From a virus, in IMG/VR virus record IMGVR_UViG_3300017769_000040, positions 1-37,669 of that record: a DNA stretch of 37,669 nucleotides; one strand, written 5' to 3'. Made by a program: the position numbers and the translations under genes. Below, in pieces: positions 37,379 to 37,669 of this stretch. Position 1 is the stretch's first letter. Each line of letters begins with the position of its first letter. The notes below the pieces were generated by a model, which ran no database searches, was not told the DNA's origin, and saw nothing but the letters and a program-made list of their open reading frames with translations.

Positions 37379-37669
37379 TTAACCTACCGATAGGAGAGTA
37401 TTAGAATACAAACCCTTCATAACTACATATGGGGCATAAAGTTTTTGCATTGATGGTGGGTAAGCCTGAGCCGAATACATATCGCCCCTGTGTTCATACA
37501 AGTGTGCTATGTGTTGCAACATCCCCAACCTTATTGGCTCTGGAATAGCATAAGGAGAGGTATATCCTGAGACATACACAATCTTGATGGCATTTGCTAC
37601 TCGTAGAGCAGTTGGGAATGTTTCTCCGTTCCTTAAAACAACTCTTGATGGTTCTCTTACATTGTCTAA
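37379..37669 (-). CDS. Head-tail connector, HK97 gp6 / GTA gp6-like, C-terminal fragment (start off right edge)
   Basis: The frame is open from the right edge with no start. The visible 96 residues read VVLRNGETFPTALRVANAIK, IVYVSGYTSPYAIPEPIRLG, MLQHIAHLYEHRGD, the usual C-terminal half of gp6-type connectors (about 190-200 residues when complete). So roughly 90-100 residues are missing. It belongs functionally after the capsid genes at the left end. Confidence 0.82.
   Translation of the reverse strand, partial: LDNVREPSRVVLRNGETFPTALRVANAIKIVYVSGYTSPYAIPEPIRLGMLQHIAHLYEHRGDMYSAQAYPPSMQKLYAPYVVMKGLYSNTLLSVG

Noticed and set aside
1-37669. Direct closure of the window into a circle
   Set aside because: Joining position 1 to 37669 ends the left gene at once (TTT TAG) but leaves the gp6 connector with a stop just upstream and no start codon, so sequence is missing at the junction.

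Overview
The window is almost all of an AT-rich tailed-phage genome (siphovirus type) from a Gram-negative, probably marine host. The reasons are: a head and tail gene set ordered like HK97 and the alphaproteobacterial gene transfer agents (TerS, TerL, portal, prohead protease, HK97-fold capsid, gp6/gp7-type connectors, HK97 gp10, DUF3168, tail tube, frameshifted tail chaperones, tape measure, J-like tip); an endolysin with an i-spanin/o-spanin pair, which implies an outer membrane; and no integrase, tRNA, rRNA or host housekeeping gene. The host assignment is inference.

Layout. From 8564 down to 1 the minus strand carries the packaging and head genes. It runs off the left edge, and the late region resumes at the right edge (37669) with a connector protein lacking its start, so the sequence is probably a circular or permuted genome cut inside the late operon with a short piece missing. 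From 37669 down to 23255 the minus strand carries connectors, tail, tail tip, a membrane/curli-like cassette and lysis genes. From 8704 to 13839 the plus strand carries small early genes, a possible AcrVA2-like protein, a replication initiator-like protein and a primase-helicase. From 18429 to 23159 the plus strand carries a recombination module (PD-(D/E)XK exonuclease, Erf/Rad52-like annealing protein, Ref-like HNH protein), an ArdC-type antirestriction protein and small unknowns, closed by a strong terminator.

Between the two early blocks, on the minus strand (18325 to 13829), lies the most striking module: Cro/CI-like HTH, ParB-domain protein, TET/JBP-type 2-oxoglutarate/Fe(II) dioxygenase, class-II glutamine amidotransferase, GNAT acyltransferase, amino acid:DNA transferase (aGPT-PPlase) family protein and P-loop kinase, nearly all joined by start/stop overlaps. 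This is a coherent DNA base hypermodification pathway: oxidise a pyrimidine methyl group in DNA, phosphorylate the hydroxymethyl, displace the phosphate with an amine, then decorate. It starts from a perfect TTGACA-16-TATAAT promoter that overlaps, face to face, the promoter of the recombination operon, with a palindrome in the spacer; the HTH protein probably controls this switch.

A second unusual cassette (28020 to 25000) encodes CsgF, CsgG, a curlin-repeat-like secreted protein and a FecR-domain protein next to the holin and lysis genes: a phage-borne version of the curli secretion channel. Other signals are a canonical -1 frameshift site in the tail chaperones, a second A9 run that would open a perfectly coupled 28-codon ORF between portal and minor head gene, three copies of a conserved early-promoter motif, a late promoter with a 15-bp palindrome over its predicted start site, and an attenuator-like hairpin after the capsid genes. 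Several small genes (46, 44, 47 and 52 codons) were identified directly from start/stop overlaps.
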